NCBI GenBank assembly: GCA_020852955.1
Contig: JADYZW010000033.1
Location: forward strand, 1-64,000
DNA: 64,000 bases
Source: Deltaproteobacteria bacterium
GTDB taxonomy: Bacteria; Desulfobacterota; Binatia; UTPRO1
Direction of reading: 5' to 3'
Positions 7,943-16,891 of the stretch are shown here, in pieces (the first letter of the stretch is position 1; the number at the start of each line of letters is the position of its first letter). The notes beneath the pieces are model-generated. The model was given only the letters and a program-made list of their open reading frames with translations. It searched no databases and was not told where the DNA came from. The translations under genes were made by a program, and so were the position numbers.

Positions 7943-10255
7943 ATGGCTCGTTTCCTCTTCATCAACCCCCCGCTCGTCCTCGAGGACGACTTCATCGACT
8001 ACCCGTTCTTCGCCAATCACGGGCTGCTCGCGTGCGCGGGACTGGCGGCGCGGTCGGGTGCGGACGTCGTGGTGCACGACGCGTTCGCGTTGCCGGACTC
8101 GGGACGCCACCGCCGGACCGCCGGCGGATGGGTGCTCGGCGTCGGCCACGGCGCCTTCGCGGCCTCGCTGCCGCGCGGCCGATTCGACGTCGTGGTCCTC
8201 GGAAATCCCGTCTTCCTCCGCATCGAGAGCCCGCATCCGGAGACGGACGCGCTGATCGCGACGCTCCGCGAGCGCTTTCCCCGCTCGGTCCTGCTGCTCG
8301 CCGATGGGTACGTCGGCGGCCAGCACTACGCCGACTACGACGCCGACCGGGTGCTCGCGCGTCATCCGGAGCTCGACGCCGTCCTGAAATATCCGGGCGA
8401 GCGCTGCTTCGCCGACCCCGACCGTCTCGCGGGCCTCGGCGACGCACGCGTCGTGCTGCGCGACGCGGACGAGCGCGGCGCGGATCCGCTCGAGCCCTTC
8501 TTCTTCCTCGAGGGCATCGACGTCCGCGCGTACGATCGCTTCCTCGAGGCGTGCTTCGGCGACGGGACGTGGCAGAACACGTTCGGCGTCGGCGCGGGGA
8601 CGCGCTCGTTCGTGACCAGCATCGGCTGCCCGCATCGCTGCATCTTCTGCACGAGCAACCCGGGATGGCGCCGGACGGGACGGAAGCTCTATCGGCCGAT
8701 CCCCCTCGCCCGCCTCAAGGACTGGGCCTACCTCCTGCGGACGGTGTTCGGCGCGCGGAAGCTCATCGTCCTGGACGAGATGGTGAACGTCCGGACGGAC
8801 TTCGAAGCCATGCTCCGCATGCTGAACGAGCTCGACTTCACCTACGACTTCCCGAACGGCATGCGCGCCGATCATCTGAGCCGCGAGGCGATCGCGCTCA
8901 TGCGGGGGCGGGTCGGGATGTTGAGCATCTCGGCCGAGAGTGCCTCGCAGGAGGATCTCCACGGGCCGATCGGCAAGGGACAGCCGCTCGAGGCCATCCG
9001 GCGCGTCGCGGCATGGTGCCGCGAGCTCGACGTGCCGCTCATGAGCCACTACATCATCGGCTTCCCCTGGGAGACGCCGGCGCACGTGACGGCCACGCTC
9101 GACATGGCGTGGGACCTGTACGACCGCTACCGGGCCTGGCCGTCGATGCAGTTCGCGACCCCGATCCTCGGCACGGCGCTCCACGAGCAGTGCGTGTCCT
9201 CGGGCCTCATCCCGCCGGAAGGGATCGACTTGAAGGACGGCGGCCTCTTCCAGCACCGCCCGTGCTTCGACCCGCCCGGCTGCCCCCCGGGATACCTCGA
9301 GAAGGCCCGCGCCGCCTTCGACATGAAGGTCGCGGCCCGCGGCGCGCGCAAGCTCATCATGAACATCACCTACAAGTGCGCCAACCGGTGCGTCTTCTGC
9401 GCGACGGGCGATCGTGTATCGGCGGCGCTCGGATGGGACAAGATCGAGGAGATCCTGCGCCAGCACCGCGCGGAAGGCACGGACCAGCTCGACATCGACG
9501 GCGGCGAGCCGACGACGCACCCGCGCCTCACGGACGCGATCGCCCTCGCGCGCGCGCTCGGCTACCGCTCCGTCAACCTCACGAGCAACGGCCGGCTGCT
9601 CCGCGACCGCGCGCTCGCCGAGCGCGTCGTGCGCAGCGGCATCACGCACCTCCTGATCTCGCTGCACGGGACCACGGCCGAAGTGCACGAGGCCGCCACC
9701 GACGCGCCGGGGAGCTTCGCGGATACGATCGCCGGCATCGACAACGTGATGGGGCTCAGGCCTCCGTACCTGGAGACCGGCGTCAACGTCACGATCGTCC
9801 GCGCCAATCTGCACGATCTCATGGACCTCGCGGCGCTCGCGATCGCGAAGGGATTCGCGAAAATCAACTTCCAGCTCACGACCCCGTTCGGCCGCGCCTG
9901 GGAGGACGTGGTGCCCCCGCTGGAAGACGCGGCGCACGCGGTGATGCGCGTCATCGATCGCTACGCGGACCAGATCCAGATCTACGTCGTCAACGCGCAG
10001 TTCTGCGCCTTCCCGGGCTACGAGCGCTGGGTCGCCGCCGATCTCCAGAAGATGGGTCGCACGATGGTCTTCGCCGCGGATCCCCGCTTTCCCGAGCAGG
10101 TCAATCTCCACGAGTGGCTCGGGGCGAAGCGCGAGAAGCGGGCCGTGTGCGCGGCATGCCCGTGGACGACGGTCTGCGACGGGTTCCAGGTGTTCCGCCA
10201 GGACAAACCCGACATGCGGGTGGAGCGCGCGCGTCCGCTGGTGGCCAGCGCGTGA
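7943..10255 (+). CDS. B12-binding domain fused to two radical SAM domains
   Basis: 770 aa in three parts. Residues of about 1-150 form a Rossmann-like B12-binding domain of the type that precedes B12 radical SAM enzymes (MARFLFINPPL start). Residues 200-440 form a radical SAM domain with CPHRCIFC (C229, C233, C236) and the Elp3-like IIGFPWETP strand. Residues 460-770 form a second radical SAM domain with CANRCVFC (C479, C483, C486), DGGEP, SLHGT and the auxiliary motif CAACPWTTVCDG. The first two parts match B12-dependent radical SAM methyltransferases in layout; the third matches the HxsC-like neighbours. It may couple methylation with a second radical step on one substrate. Its 3' end overlaps the next start as GTGA. 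Confidence 0.82.
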   Translation: MARFLFINPPLVLEDDFIDYPFFANHGLLACAGLAARSGADVVVHDAFALPDSGRHRRTAGGWVLGVGHGAFAASLPRGRFDVVVLGNPVFLRIESPHPETDALIATLRERFPRSVLLLADGYVGGQHYADYDADRVLARHPELDAVLKYPGERCFADPDRLAGLGDARVVLRDADERGADPLEPFFFLEGIDVRAYDRFLEACFGDGTWQNTFGVGAGTRSFVTSIGCPHRCIFCTSNPGWRRTGRKLYRPIPLARLKDWAYLLRTVFGARKLIVLDEMVNVRTDFEAMLRMLNELDFTYDFPNGMRADHLSREAIALMRGRVGMLSISAESASQEDLHGPIGKGQPLEAIRRVAAWCRELDVPLMSHYIIGFPWETPAHVTATLDMAWDLYDRYRAWPSMQFATPILGTALHEQCVSSGLIPPEGIDLKDGGLFQHRPCFDPPGCPPGYLEKARAAFDMKVAARGARKLIMNITYKCANRCVFCATGDRVSAALGWDKIEEILRQHRAEGTDQLDIDGGEPTTHPRLTDAIALARALGYRSVNLTSNGRLLRDRALAERVVRSGITHLLISLHGTTAEVHEAATDAPGSFADTIAGIDNVMGLRPPYLETGVNVTIVRANLHDLMDLAALAIAKGFAKINFQLTTPFGRAWEDVVPPLEDAAHAVMRVIDRYADQIQIYVVNAQFCAFPGYERWVAADLQKMGRTMVFAADPRFPEQVNLHEWLGAKREKRAVCAACPWTTVCDGFQVFRQDKPDMRVERARPLVASA

Positions 10256-11241
10256 ACGCGAAGCTGGTGAAGCTGGGCGACGCGTGGTTCGATTACGCCG
10301 ACGTGCTCGTCGACGTGATGATCGGCTACGCCTGCAACGTGCAGTGCGACTACTGCTCGATCACCGACGAGATGCGGAAGGAGAACATGGCGACGGCGCC
10401 CGTCATGGCGGCGCTCACCGAGGCGCGCCGCCGCGGCGCCGTGAAGGTCGCCTTCGGCGGCGGCGAGCCGACCATCCGGCGGAGCCTCCTCCCGCTCGTG
10501 CGCTGGTGCCGCGACCGGGGGTATCGGTCCGTCAAGATCCCGTCGAACGGCCTGATGTATTCCTCCGAAGCGTTCGCGAGCGACGCCTGCGACGCCGGGG
10601 TCACCGAGTTCCACATCTCCTTCATGGCGCACACCGACGAGCTCTACGCGCGCATCATGGGGCGGCCCGACGCGCTCGCGCTGGTGACGCGCGGCGTCCG
10701 GAACCTGCAGGCGCTCGGCCGCACGCCGGTCGGCGACCTCATCGTCAAGCACGACACCTGGATGCACCTCGCCGACATCGTCGAGCACTGGGCGGGCCTC
10801 GGCGTCGACACCTTCAATCTCTGGCTGGTGTCGCTGAGCGACCGTAACCGCGACAACCTCGCGTCCCTGCCAACGGTCTCGGAGATGCGCGGCGGCATCG
10901 TCGCCGCCTTCGAGCGTGGCGCGCGGCTCGGTGTCACGGTGCGCTCGCGCCACATCCCGCGCTGCATGCTGGCCGGCTACGAAGACCACGTCGCCGATCT
11001 CCGCGACGACAAGGTGCTCGTCGTGACCCCGCGCGCGACCTTCGCCCTCTGGGAATCGAAGATCTCGCCGAACACCTACGCCGCGAAGTGCCACGGCTGC
11101 CGCTACCAACACGGCAGCTGCCTCGGCCTCCGTCGGGACTACCTGGAGCGCTGGGGCGACGCGGAGCTGCGGCCGACGTACGACTCCCCGGCGGCCGCTG
11201 CAGGCGCGCTCGATTCGTCGGCTACCGCCGGCCCGGTGTGA
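10252..11241 (+). CDS. Radical SAM protein with C-terminal cysteine motif
   Basis: 329 aa with a GTG start overlapping the upstream TGA, so it is translationally coupled. CNVQCDYC (C28, C32, C35) and GGGEPT mark a radical SAM domain; ISFMAHTD replaces the SLHG strand of its neighbours. Near the C-terminus CHGCRYQHGSCLG resembles the auxiliary motif but with one extra residue between the second and third Cys. The last 20 residues are Ala-rich. It is the last gene of the locus 1 operon. Substrate unknown. Confidence 0.8.
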   Translation: MNAKLVKLGDAWFDYADVLVDVMIGYACNVQCDYCSITDEMRKENMATAPVMAALTEARRRGAVKVAFGGGEPTIRRSLLPLVRWCRDRGYRSVKIPSNGLMYSSEAFASDACDAGVTEFHISFMAHTDELYARIMGRPDALALVTRGVRNLQALGRTPVGDLIVKHDTWMHLADIVEHWAGLGVDTFNLWLVSLSDRNRDNLASLPTVSEMRGGIVAAFERGARLGVTVRSRHIPRCMLAGYEDHVADLRDDKVLVVTPRATFALWESKISPNTYAAKCHGCRYQHGSCLGLRRDYLERWGDAELRPTYDSPAAAAGALDSSATAGPV

Positions 11242-11346
11242 TCGCGACGGCGGCGGGCCACGTCGGCTCGGGCGTCCCGCCCGCCGGCAGGGCGCCGCCG
11301 TCTCCGGTCGGGGCCGCGCCGCCCGTCCTCGGGCTCCCCGCGACCG

Positions 11347-11982
11347 TCACTCCTCGAACTCGTATTCGTAGATGTCGTGCGGATGCTCTCCGGGATTGAT
11401 GCGAACCAGCTCCTTCAACGTTCCGGTCCGGATGTCGTAGATCCACCCGTGCAGCATCGGACGCTGGTGGCGTTGCCAGGCCCGTTGCACGAAGGAGATG
11501 TCGGCGAGGTGCTGCACCTGTTCCACCGCGTTCAGCTCCACCAGGCGATCGGTACGTGTGCCGACGTCTCCGATGCCGTCCAATTCCTCCGCGTGGAAAC
11601 GGTACACGTCCTTGATGTGGCACAGCCACTTGTTGATCAATCCGAGGCTCTTTCGGCCCATGGCAGTCTTGACGCCGCCGCAGCCGTAGTGCCCGCAGAC
11701 GATGACGTGCTTCACCTGCAGGATCTCGACCGCGAACTGCAGCACGGACAGCATGTTGAAGTCCGTATGGACCACCATGTTGGCGATGTTGCGGTGCACG
11801 AACAGCTCGCCCGGCTGCGTGCCGGTCACCTCCTCGGCGGGCACACGGCTGTCGGAGCATCCGATCCACAGATAGTCGGGCCGCTGCTCGGCGGCGGAGA
11901 CTTCGAAGAAATCCGGGCGCACCTGGAGCCTGTCCTGGACCCATGCGCGATTGTTGAGCAGCAGGCGACGGTAGTCTTCCAT
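11347..11982 (-). CDS. Beta-carbonic anhydrase
   Basis: 211 aa. [10 protein letters not shown] and CGHYGCGGV are the two zinc-binding signatures of beta-class carbonic anhydrases (Cys, Asp-Arg dyad, then His and Cys), and HRNIANMV is the conserved segment between them. It interconverts CO2 and bicarbonate in the cytoplasm. Only 2 bases separate its ATG from the stop of the SulP transporter gene, so the two are co-transcribed, and the enzyme would act on bicarbonate moved by that transporter. The length is normal for the family. Confidence 0.93.
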   Translation of the reverse strand: MEDYRRLLLNNRAWVQDRLQVRPDFFEVSAAEQRPDYLWIGCSDSRVPAEEVTGTQPGELFVHRNIANMVVHTDFNMLSVLQFAVEILQVKHVIVCGHYGCGGVKTAMGRKSLGLINKWLCHIKDVYRFHAEELDGIGDVGTRTDRLVELNAVEQVQHLADISFVQRAWQRHQRPMLHGWIYDIRTGTLKELVRINPGEHPHDIYEYEFEE

Positions 11983-11984
11983 CG

Positions 11985-13550
11985 TCACATCCCCGCTTTC
12001 CCGGCAAAGTTGTGGTACTCGACGGATACGCCGCGATGCGGCGCCGATGCGTCGAAATCGTGGATCGTTTCGTAGATGTCGTGATCGATGTACAGCGCCT
12101 TGGTGCCATCGACGATGACCGCGGCCCCGTCGGGAATCGAGCGCAGCACGTCTTTGAGCTTCGCCTTGTTCACGAACGACGCGTCCTTGTTGAATCGCAG
12201 CAGCCAATCGTCGCCTTCGTTGACCAAGGTGATCGCCGAACGGTGATACGAGCGCATGACGTAGAACACGCTCACCAGCAAGCCGACGCCGACGCCGACG
12301 AGGATATCGGTGGAGACGACTCCGACGCAGGTGACGATGAACGGCAAGAACTGCGTTGGACCTTCCTTCCATACGCCCCGGATCAGCTTGATCGAGGACA
12401 GCTTGTAGCCGACCATCAGGAGAATCGCCGCGAGACTCGCCAGGGGCACCATGTTCAGGAAGGTCGGGATCGTCGCCACGCAGATCATCAGCAGCATGCC
12501 GTGGATGAACGACGACGTCCTCGTCCGTCCGCCGGCATAGACGTTCGCCGACGAGCGTACGATGACCGACGTGATCGGGAGGCCGCCGATCAAGCCGCTG
12601 ACCATGTTCCCCATCCCTTGTCCGATCAGTTCCCGGTTGACATCGGAGATCCGCCGCTCGGGATCCATCTTGTCGATGGCCTCGATCGACAGCACCGATT
12701 CGATGCTGGCGACGGCGGCGATCGTGACGGCCGTCCCCCAGACGTCCGGCCTGAGAACGGCGCGCACGTCCGGAAACGTGAACTGACCGAGGAAGTCGCC
12801 GACGGAAGCCGCGACCGGCAGCTCCACCAGATGATCGTTGGCGGCCGTCAGCGCGAGGGAAGGCGCCGTCGCGGCGAAGATCTCGTTCATGAGGGCGCCG
12901 CCGACCACGCAGATCAATGCGCCGGGTACCCAGCGCGTCCATGCCTGCCGCTTCATGAACGGCATCTCCCAGAGCACCAGCGCGGCGACGGACACGAGCG
13001 TGATGATCAGCGCGCCGGGCTGCAGGACCTCGAGGCTGAATGCCCGGATCGGATCGAGGAAGATATCGAGCCACAGGTATCCGCCAAGGATGACCTCACT
13101 GTCGGTGAATCCCTTGTCGTAGCCGACGGCATGGGGGATCTGCTTGAGGACGATCGTGATCCCGATGGCGGCGAGCATGCCCTTGATCACGCTGTGCGGA
13201 ATGAAGTTGCCGAGAGAGCCCGCCCGGATCGCCGCGACCGCCAGCTGAAGGAACCCGGCGAGCACGACCGCGGTCAGGAATGCCTGGAACGACCCCAAGC
13301 TCAGGATCGCCCCGGCGACGATGGAGGCCAGGCCGGCCGCGGGGCCGGAGACGGAGAGCTCGGAGCCGGAGAAGAGCGTGATGATCACGCCGCCGATCAC
13401 GCCGGCGATCACGCCGGCGAAGAGCGGCGCCCCGGAGGCCAGGGCGATGCCCAAGCACAATGGCAGGGCCACGAGAAACACCACGAGTCCGGCCGGCACG
13501 TCGTGCGACGCCGAGGAGAGCGAAGGTGCCGTGAGCAAACGTTTCGTCAT
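11985..13550 (-). CDS. SulP-family anion (probably bicarbonate) permease
   Basis: 521 aa with about 10-12 hydrophobic segments and the SulP features [19 protein letters not shown] near the N-terminus and [16 protein letters not shown] midway. A short STAS-like C-terminal domain includes [16 protein letters not shown]. SulP proteins paired with a beta-carbonic anhydrase generally transport bicarbonate, so that substrate is favoured over sulfate. The pair has slightly lower GC than neighbouring genes and interrupts two radical SAM loci. A promoter-like element lies 60 bases upstream on the minus strand. Confidence 0.92.
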   Translation of the reverse strand: MTKRLLTAPSLSSASHDVPAGLVVFLVALPLCLGIALASGAPLFAGVIAGVIGGVIITLFSGSELSVSGPAAGLASIVAGAILSLGSFQAFLTAVVLAGFLQLAVAAIRAGSLGNFIPHSVIKGMLAAIGITIVLKQIPHAVGYDKGFTDSEVILGGYLWLDIFLDPIRAFSLEVLQPGALIITLVSVAALVLWEMPFMKRQAWTRWVPGALICVVGGALMNEIFAATAPSLALTAANDHLVELPVAASVGDFLGQFTFPDVRAVLRPDVWGTAVTIAAVASIESVLSIEAIDKMDPERRISDVNRELIGQGMGNMVSGLIGGLPITSVIVRSSANVYAGGRTRTSSFIHGMLLMICVATIPTFLNMVPLASLAAILLMVGYKLSSIKLIRGVWKEGPTQFLPFIVTCVGVVSTDILVGVGVGLLVSVFYVMRSYHRSAITLVNEGDDWLLRFNKDASFVNKAKLKDVLRSIPDGAAVIVDGTKALYIDHDIYETIHDFDASAPHRGVSVEYHNFAGKAGM

Positions 13551-13609
13551 ACAGGGGAACTCTCCGAGATTCGCTCCGTGCTACGTCCGCCGTCATCCTG
13601 CCGCCGCAG

Positions 13610-13638
13610 CCTCTAGTCGACCCGGGGGCCGCATCCAA
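13610..13638 (-). promoter_or_regulatory. Predicted promoter of the SulP/carbonic anhydrase operon
   Basis: Read on the minus strand, TTGGAT (13638-13633), a 17-base spacer and TAGAGG (13615-13610) precede the SulP start at 13550 by about 60 bases. The -10 shares the TAGA core seen in several other putative promoters of this window. Confidence 0.4.
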
Positions 13639-13819
13639 CCCCACCTCGCGATCGCCGGCGACCGCGGCGTGACCACGAGCAAGACGACGCCATCGACATG
13701 CGGTGTCCGATCGACTACGAGAACCGCGACTGGCATCCCCGCACCGCGGCGCGGCTCGGGGATCTGCCCGACCGAAGCACGCCATCGCAGCGTCGCATGA
13801 CGCCGAGGAGGGAATCCCC

Positions 13820-14134
13820 GTGATCACCGTCCTGGTTCAGTTCAAACTCCCGCAGCCCGTCTCCCGCGAGCAAGCGCAAGAGATCTTCCTCAGCACGGCA
13901 CCCAAGTATCGGGAGATTCCCGGGCTCCTGCGCAAGTACTACGTCCTTTCCCAGGACGGAGGCACCGCGGGCGGCGTGTATCTGTGGCGGTCCCGCGAAG
14001 CCGCCGAAGGGCTCTACACGAAGGAATGGGAGGCCTACGTGCGCGAGCGGTACGGAGCGGCGCCGTCGATGACCTACTTCGACAGCCCGGTGGTCGTCGA
14101 CAACGTGACCAACGAGATCGTCTCGGACGCATGA
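13820..14134 (+). CDS. YdhR-like monooxygenase/dimeric alpha-beta barrel protein
   Basis: 104 aa, GTG start with a strong GGAGGGA ribosome-binding site. The sequence (ITVLVQFKLPQPVSREQAQEIF, IPGLLRKYYVL, GGVYLWRSREAAEGLY) has the strand-helix pattern and the P.LLxKYY / GGxYLW signatures of the small YdhR/antibiotic-biosynthesis monooxygenase fold. Members of this group are dimeric and some act without cofactors, but many have no known reaction. It stands between the SulP operon and HxsD locus 2 and is probably co-transcribed with the next small gene. Confidence 0.75.
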   Translation: MITVLVQFKLPQPVSREQAQEIFLSTAPKYREIPGLLRKYYVLSQDGGTAGGVYLWRSREAAEGLYTKEWEAYVRERYGAAPSMTYFDSPVVVDNVTNEIVSDA

Positions 14135-14227
14135 GCGTCGTCGAGTCGTACGCCGCCCCCGGCGCCCATGGCGCCGACCCGGAACAGTGACGAGTTGCGC
14201 GAAACGATCATTGACGGAGGGAAGACC

Positions 14228-14461
14228 ATGACCGACATCTGGCTGAAGTCGCTCCTCACCCGAACGCCCCAGGAAGGCTTCGAGCTCGCCATTACGCTGA
14301 GTCGTCGCGGCGTGAAGTACACCCAACCAGACGCCGCGGTCTTGCAAGAGCTCCGGTCGGAGTACGCGAACTCGGCGGAAGGGCTCACGGCGGCTTCCCA
14401 GGTCGTCGCGATCAACTTTCAGACCGTCGCCGCGGCGAACGACTACTGGCGCAAGCCCTAG
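14228..14461 (+). CDS. Small conserved-looking protein of unknown function
   Basis: 77 aa from an ATG preceded by GGAGGGAAG; an in-frame ATG at 14168 lacks such a site. The product is mostly helical in appearance (PQEGFELAITLSRRG, AVLQELRSEYANSAEGL) with no Cys or His, and ends in DYWRKP. It lies about 215 bases upstream of the second HxsD pair, so a link to that system is possible, but nothing in its sequence marks it as a leader/core precursor peptide. I do not recognise a family. Confidence 0.6.
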   Translation: MTDIWLKSLLTRTPQEGFELAITLSRRGVKYTQPDAAVLQELRSEYANSAEGLTAASQVVAINFQTVAAANDYWRKP

Positions 14462-14529
14462 GGCGTCCGGACAGGGGCGCGCAGCGCGACACGGCGGCCC
14501 TGCGGATGTCGCCCGTCGCGTGAAGTCGC

Positions 14530-14559
14530 TTGCCGGCCGAATCGGAGCTGGGCTAGATT
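14530..14559 (+). promoter_or_regulatory. Predicted promoter of HxsD locus 2
   Basis: TTGCCG (14530-14535), an 18-base spacer and TAGATT (14554-14559). The -35 and spacer length are identical to the element before HxsD locus 1 at 719-748 and the -10 differs by one base. It lies 118 bases before the ATG at 14678. Confidence 0.5.
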
Positions 14560-14677
14560 CCGCTGCCGCCATCGAGCCACGCTCGCGACGCTTCCCGAGG
14601 TGCTCCCGGACGCGCCCGGACCGACGCGGCGCGACATCCGCTCTCGAACGGGCGGCGGCTCCGGCCGCGCGAGGACT

Positions 14678-15136
14678 ATGAGCCACGTACACATCGAAAC
14701 CCTGGACCAGTCGTCCGCGACGCTGACGCTGTCGCTCGACGTGAGCTTGTACCCGCGCGACGTGCTGTATGCCGCCGCCTACGTGTTCCTGGACCGGGCG
14801 TACGTCCTGCTCGATCGGCAGGATGCGCGATTCGTCGTGCGCTTCCGCAGCAAGCGCCCCCTCGACGAGGCCGGGTTCCGCGCCTTCGCGGGCGAGTTCG
14901 AGAACGAGCTCCTGGCGCAGGCGCTGCGCCATCGCGTGGTCGACGCGAACCAGCGCATCATCGAGGACGTGGTCGCCGTCGCGATCGCCGGCGCCGCGGC
15001 CGGCGTCGATCCCGGTCCGGGCTCCACGGCGGCGCACCCGCCCTTCATCGATCCGAAGGATCCGGACGACGGCTTCCTCGACGACCCGCTGGAGATCGCC
15101 CGCCCCTTCGAGCCGGGGAAACAGGGAACCGAATGA
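14678..15136 (+). CDS. hxsD: HxsD-like protein, long type (locus 2)
   Basis: 152 aa. LYPRDVLYAAAYVFLDRAY, a strand pair ending VVRFRSKRP, and a helix with EFENELLAQALRHRV form the HxsD-like core. The helix recalls the LLNDYxLRE region by which HxsD was originally defined. A Pro/Gly-rich linker leads to DDPLEIARPFEPGKQGTE, shared with the locus 1 product. AGGA precedes the ATG, and the stop overlaps the next start as ATGA. With the next gene and HxsB it forms a translationally coupled unit. HxsD has no proven biochemical role; a substrate-recognition part is inferred. Confidence 0.75.
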   Translation: MSHVHIETLDQSSATLTLSLDVSLYPRDVLYAAAYVFLDRAYVLLDRQDARFVVRFRSKRPLDEAGFRAFAGEFENELLAQALRHRVVDANQRIIEDVVAVAIAGAAAGVDPGPGSTAAHPPFIDPKDPDDGFLDDPLEIARPFEPGKQGTE

Positions 15137-15378
15137 CGCCGCGCGACGCCGACACGGTGACCCTCCGGCTCCACCGGACGCTCTATCCGGAAGCGGCCAT
15201 CGCGGAGGCGGCCACCACGTTCGAGGGGCTGGCCTCGTTCGCGATCCGAACCGACGGCGAGCATTACGTCGTGGACGTCAGCGCGATCGCGCGCGACGTG
15301 GGCGGCGACGTCGTGGCGGAGTTCTGCAACTTCGCCCTCGCGAACTCCGCGCGCCGCCGTCGAGGCGCCCATGCGTAG
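15133..15378 (+). CDS. HxsD-like protein, short type (locus 2)
   Basis: 81 aa, overlapping the upstream stop (ATGA) and the downstream HxsB start (8 bases). LYPEAAIAEAATTFEGLA, a YVVDVSA strand and EFCNFALANSARRRR align with residues 1-72 of the fusion protein at 45586 (LYRRDALQMVAAKYRGNA, YVVARVA, EFRTEAFSATARTLR) and with the 80-aa product of locus 1. It is a compact second member of the HxsD-like fold and always occurs next to a long-type member here, which suggests an obligate pair. Confidence 0.75.
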   Translation: MTPRDADTVTLRLHRTLYPEAAIAEAATTFEGLASFAIRTDGEHYVVDVSAIARDVGGDVVAEFCNFALANSARRRRGAHA

Positions 15379-16891
15379 CGGCGAGCTCCTGCCCCGCGGG
15401 CGCCAGGTCGACTTCACCGCGCTCGCGCCGGAGCGCTGGAACCCGGAGTTCGCGACGCCCTTCAACCAGCGGGTGATCGGCGAACGCGTCCTCGTCACCA
15501 ACGATTTCGGCGACTGGCTGCTGCTCTCCTCCGACGAGTTCCGGTCCCTGATCGAAGGACGGCCGCAACCCGGCGAGCCGCTCTACGAGAAGCTCCGGAG
15601 CGCGAACTTCGTCGCGCAGGCAGTGGACGTCGGGACCCAAGCGGAGCGCTGGCGACGGAAGAAGCGGTACCTCTTCCACGGCCCCACCCTGCACGGCTTC
15701 GTGCTGACGCACCGGTGCAACCTGGTGTGCCAGTACTGCCACAGCTCCGTCGTCGGCATGGAGCGGACCGATACCGACATGTCCCTCGAGGTGGCGGAGC
15801 GCGCCGTCGACCTCGCGTTCCAGTCGAGCGCGTGGAGCCTCACGATCGAGTTCCAGGGCGGCGAGCCCACCGCCAACTGGGACACGTTGCGGCACGTCGT
15901 CGAGTACGCGACGCGCAAGAACCGCACCATCGGAAAGGTGTTGTCCTTCGCGCTGGTCACGAACCTGACCCTGATGGACGACGAGCGCCTCGCGTTCCTC
16001 CTCGACCACAAGGTCCAGATCTGCACGAGCCTCGACGGACCCGCCGACCTCCACAACAAGATCCGCGTCTTCAAGAGCGGCAACAGCCACGAGATGCTCG
16101 TCGCCTGGATGCGGAAGATCAACGAGCGCTACGCCGCGATGGGACTCGACACGAACCACTACCGCGTCGAGGCGCTCCCCACGATCACGCGCCCGAGCCT
16201 CACCCGCTGGAAGGACATCGTCGACGAGTTCGTCTCGGTCGGCTGCCGCGCCGTCTTTCTCCGCAAGCTCGATCCATTCGGCTTCGCCGCGCGGAGCGCC
16301 AAGACCCTCGGCTACTCGATGGACGAATACCTGGAGTTCTACGCCAACGCCGTCGACTACATCATCGAGCTGAACCGTCAGGGCGTGCAGGTGATGGAGC
16401 GCCACGCGGCGATCATGCTGAACAAGATCCTCGTCGACGAAGAGCCGAACTTCCTCGATCTCCGCACGCCCGGGGGCGCGTGCGTGGGGCAACTCGGCTA
16501 CGCGCCCGACGGCGGCGTCTATTCGTCGGACGAAGGACGCTTCGTCGCGTCGATGGGTGACGACATGTTCCGGATCGGCACCGTCCACGACGGCTACCGG
16601 CAGCTGATGACGAGCGCCGCGACGCGCGCGCTGGTGATGGCGGGGCTGAACGACGCGCAGCCCGACTGCGTGTCGTGCGTATACAAGCCGTGGTGCGGCC
16701 AACAGGTCGAGTACAACTACAAGGCGCAGGGGAGCCTGCACGGGCACATGCGGGACTCCAACTGGTGCAAGAAGCACAAGTCGATCTTCGACTACCTCAT
16801 CCACAAGCTCGAATCCGCCGACGACCGCGACATGGAGATGTTCCGCCGATGGACGACGAACCGAACGCTCGACCACTTCATCGTACAATGA
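15371..16891 (+). CDS. hxsB: HxsB-like radical SAM/SPASM maturase (intact)
   Basis: 506 aa. Residues 1-105 form an HxsB-type N-terminal domain (FNQRVIGERVLVTNDFGDW). The radical SAM domain has CNLVCQYC (C116, C120, C123) and QGGEP (162-166). The SPASM region has GACVGQ, CVSCVYKPWCGQ and a final NWCKKH, giving enough Cys for two auxiliary [4Fe-4S] clusters. HxsB is one of the two maturases of the His-Xaa-Ser system; its length and motif order fit. The start overlaps the short HxsD-like gene and the end overlaps the HExxH gene (ATGA), so all four products should be made together. No HxsA repeat substrate is present nearby. Confidence 0.85.
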   Translation: MRSGELLPRGRQVDFTALAPERWNPEFATPFNQRVIGERVLVTNDFGDWLLLSSDEFRSLIEGRPQPGEPLYEKLRSANFVAQAVDVGTQAERWRRKKRYLFHGPTLHGFVLTHRCNLVCQYCHSSVVGMERTDTDMSLEVAERAVDLAFQSSAWSLTIEFQGGEPTANWDTLRHVVEYATRKNRTIGKVLSFALVTNLTLMDDERLAFLLDHKVQICTSLDGPADLHNKIRVFKSGNSHEMLVAWMRKINERYAAMGLDTNHYRVEALPTITRPSLTRWKDIVDEFVSVGCRAVFLRKLDPFGFAARSAKTLGYSMDEYLEFYANAVDYIIELNRQGVQVMERHAAIMLNKILVDEEPNFLDLRTPGGACVGQLGYAPDGGVYSSDEGRFVASMGDDMFRIGTVHDGYRQLMTSAATRALVMAGLNDAQPDCVSCVYKPWCGQQVEYNYKAQGSLHGHMRDSNWCKKHKSIFDYLIHKLESADDRDMEMFRRWTTNRTLDHFIVQ

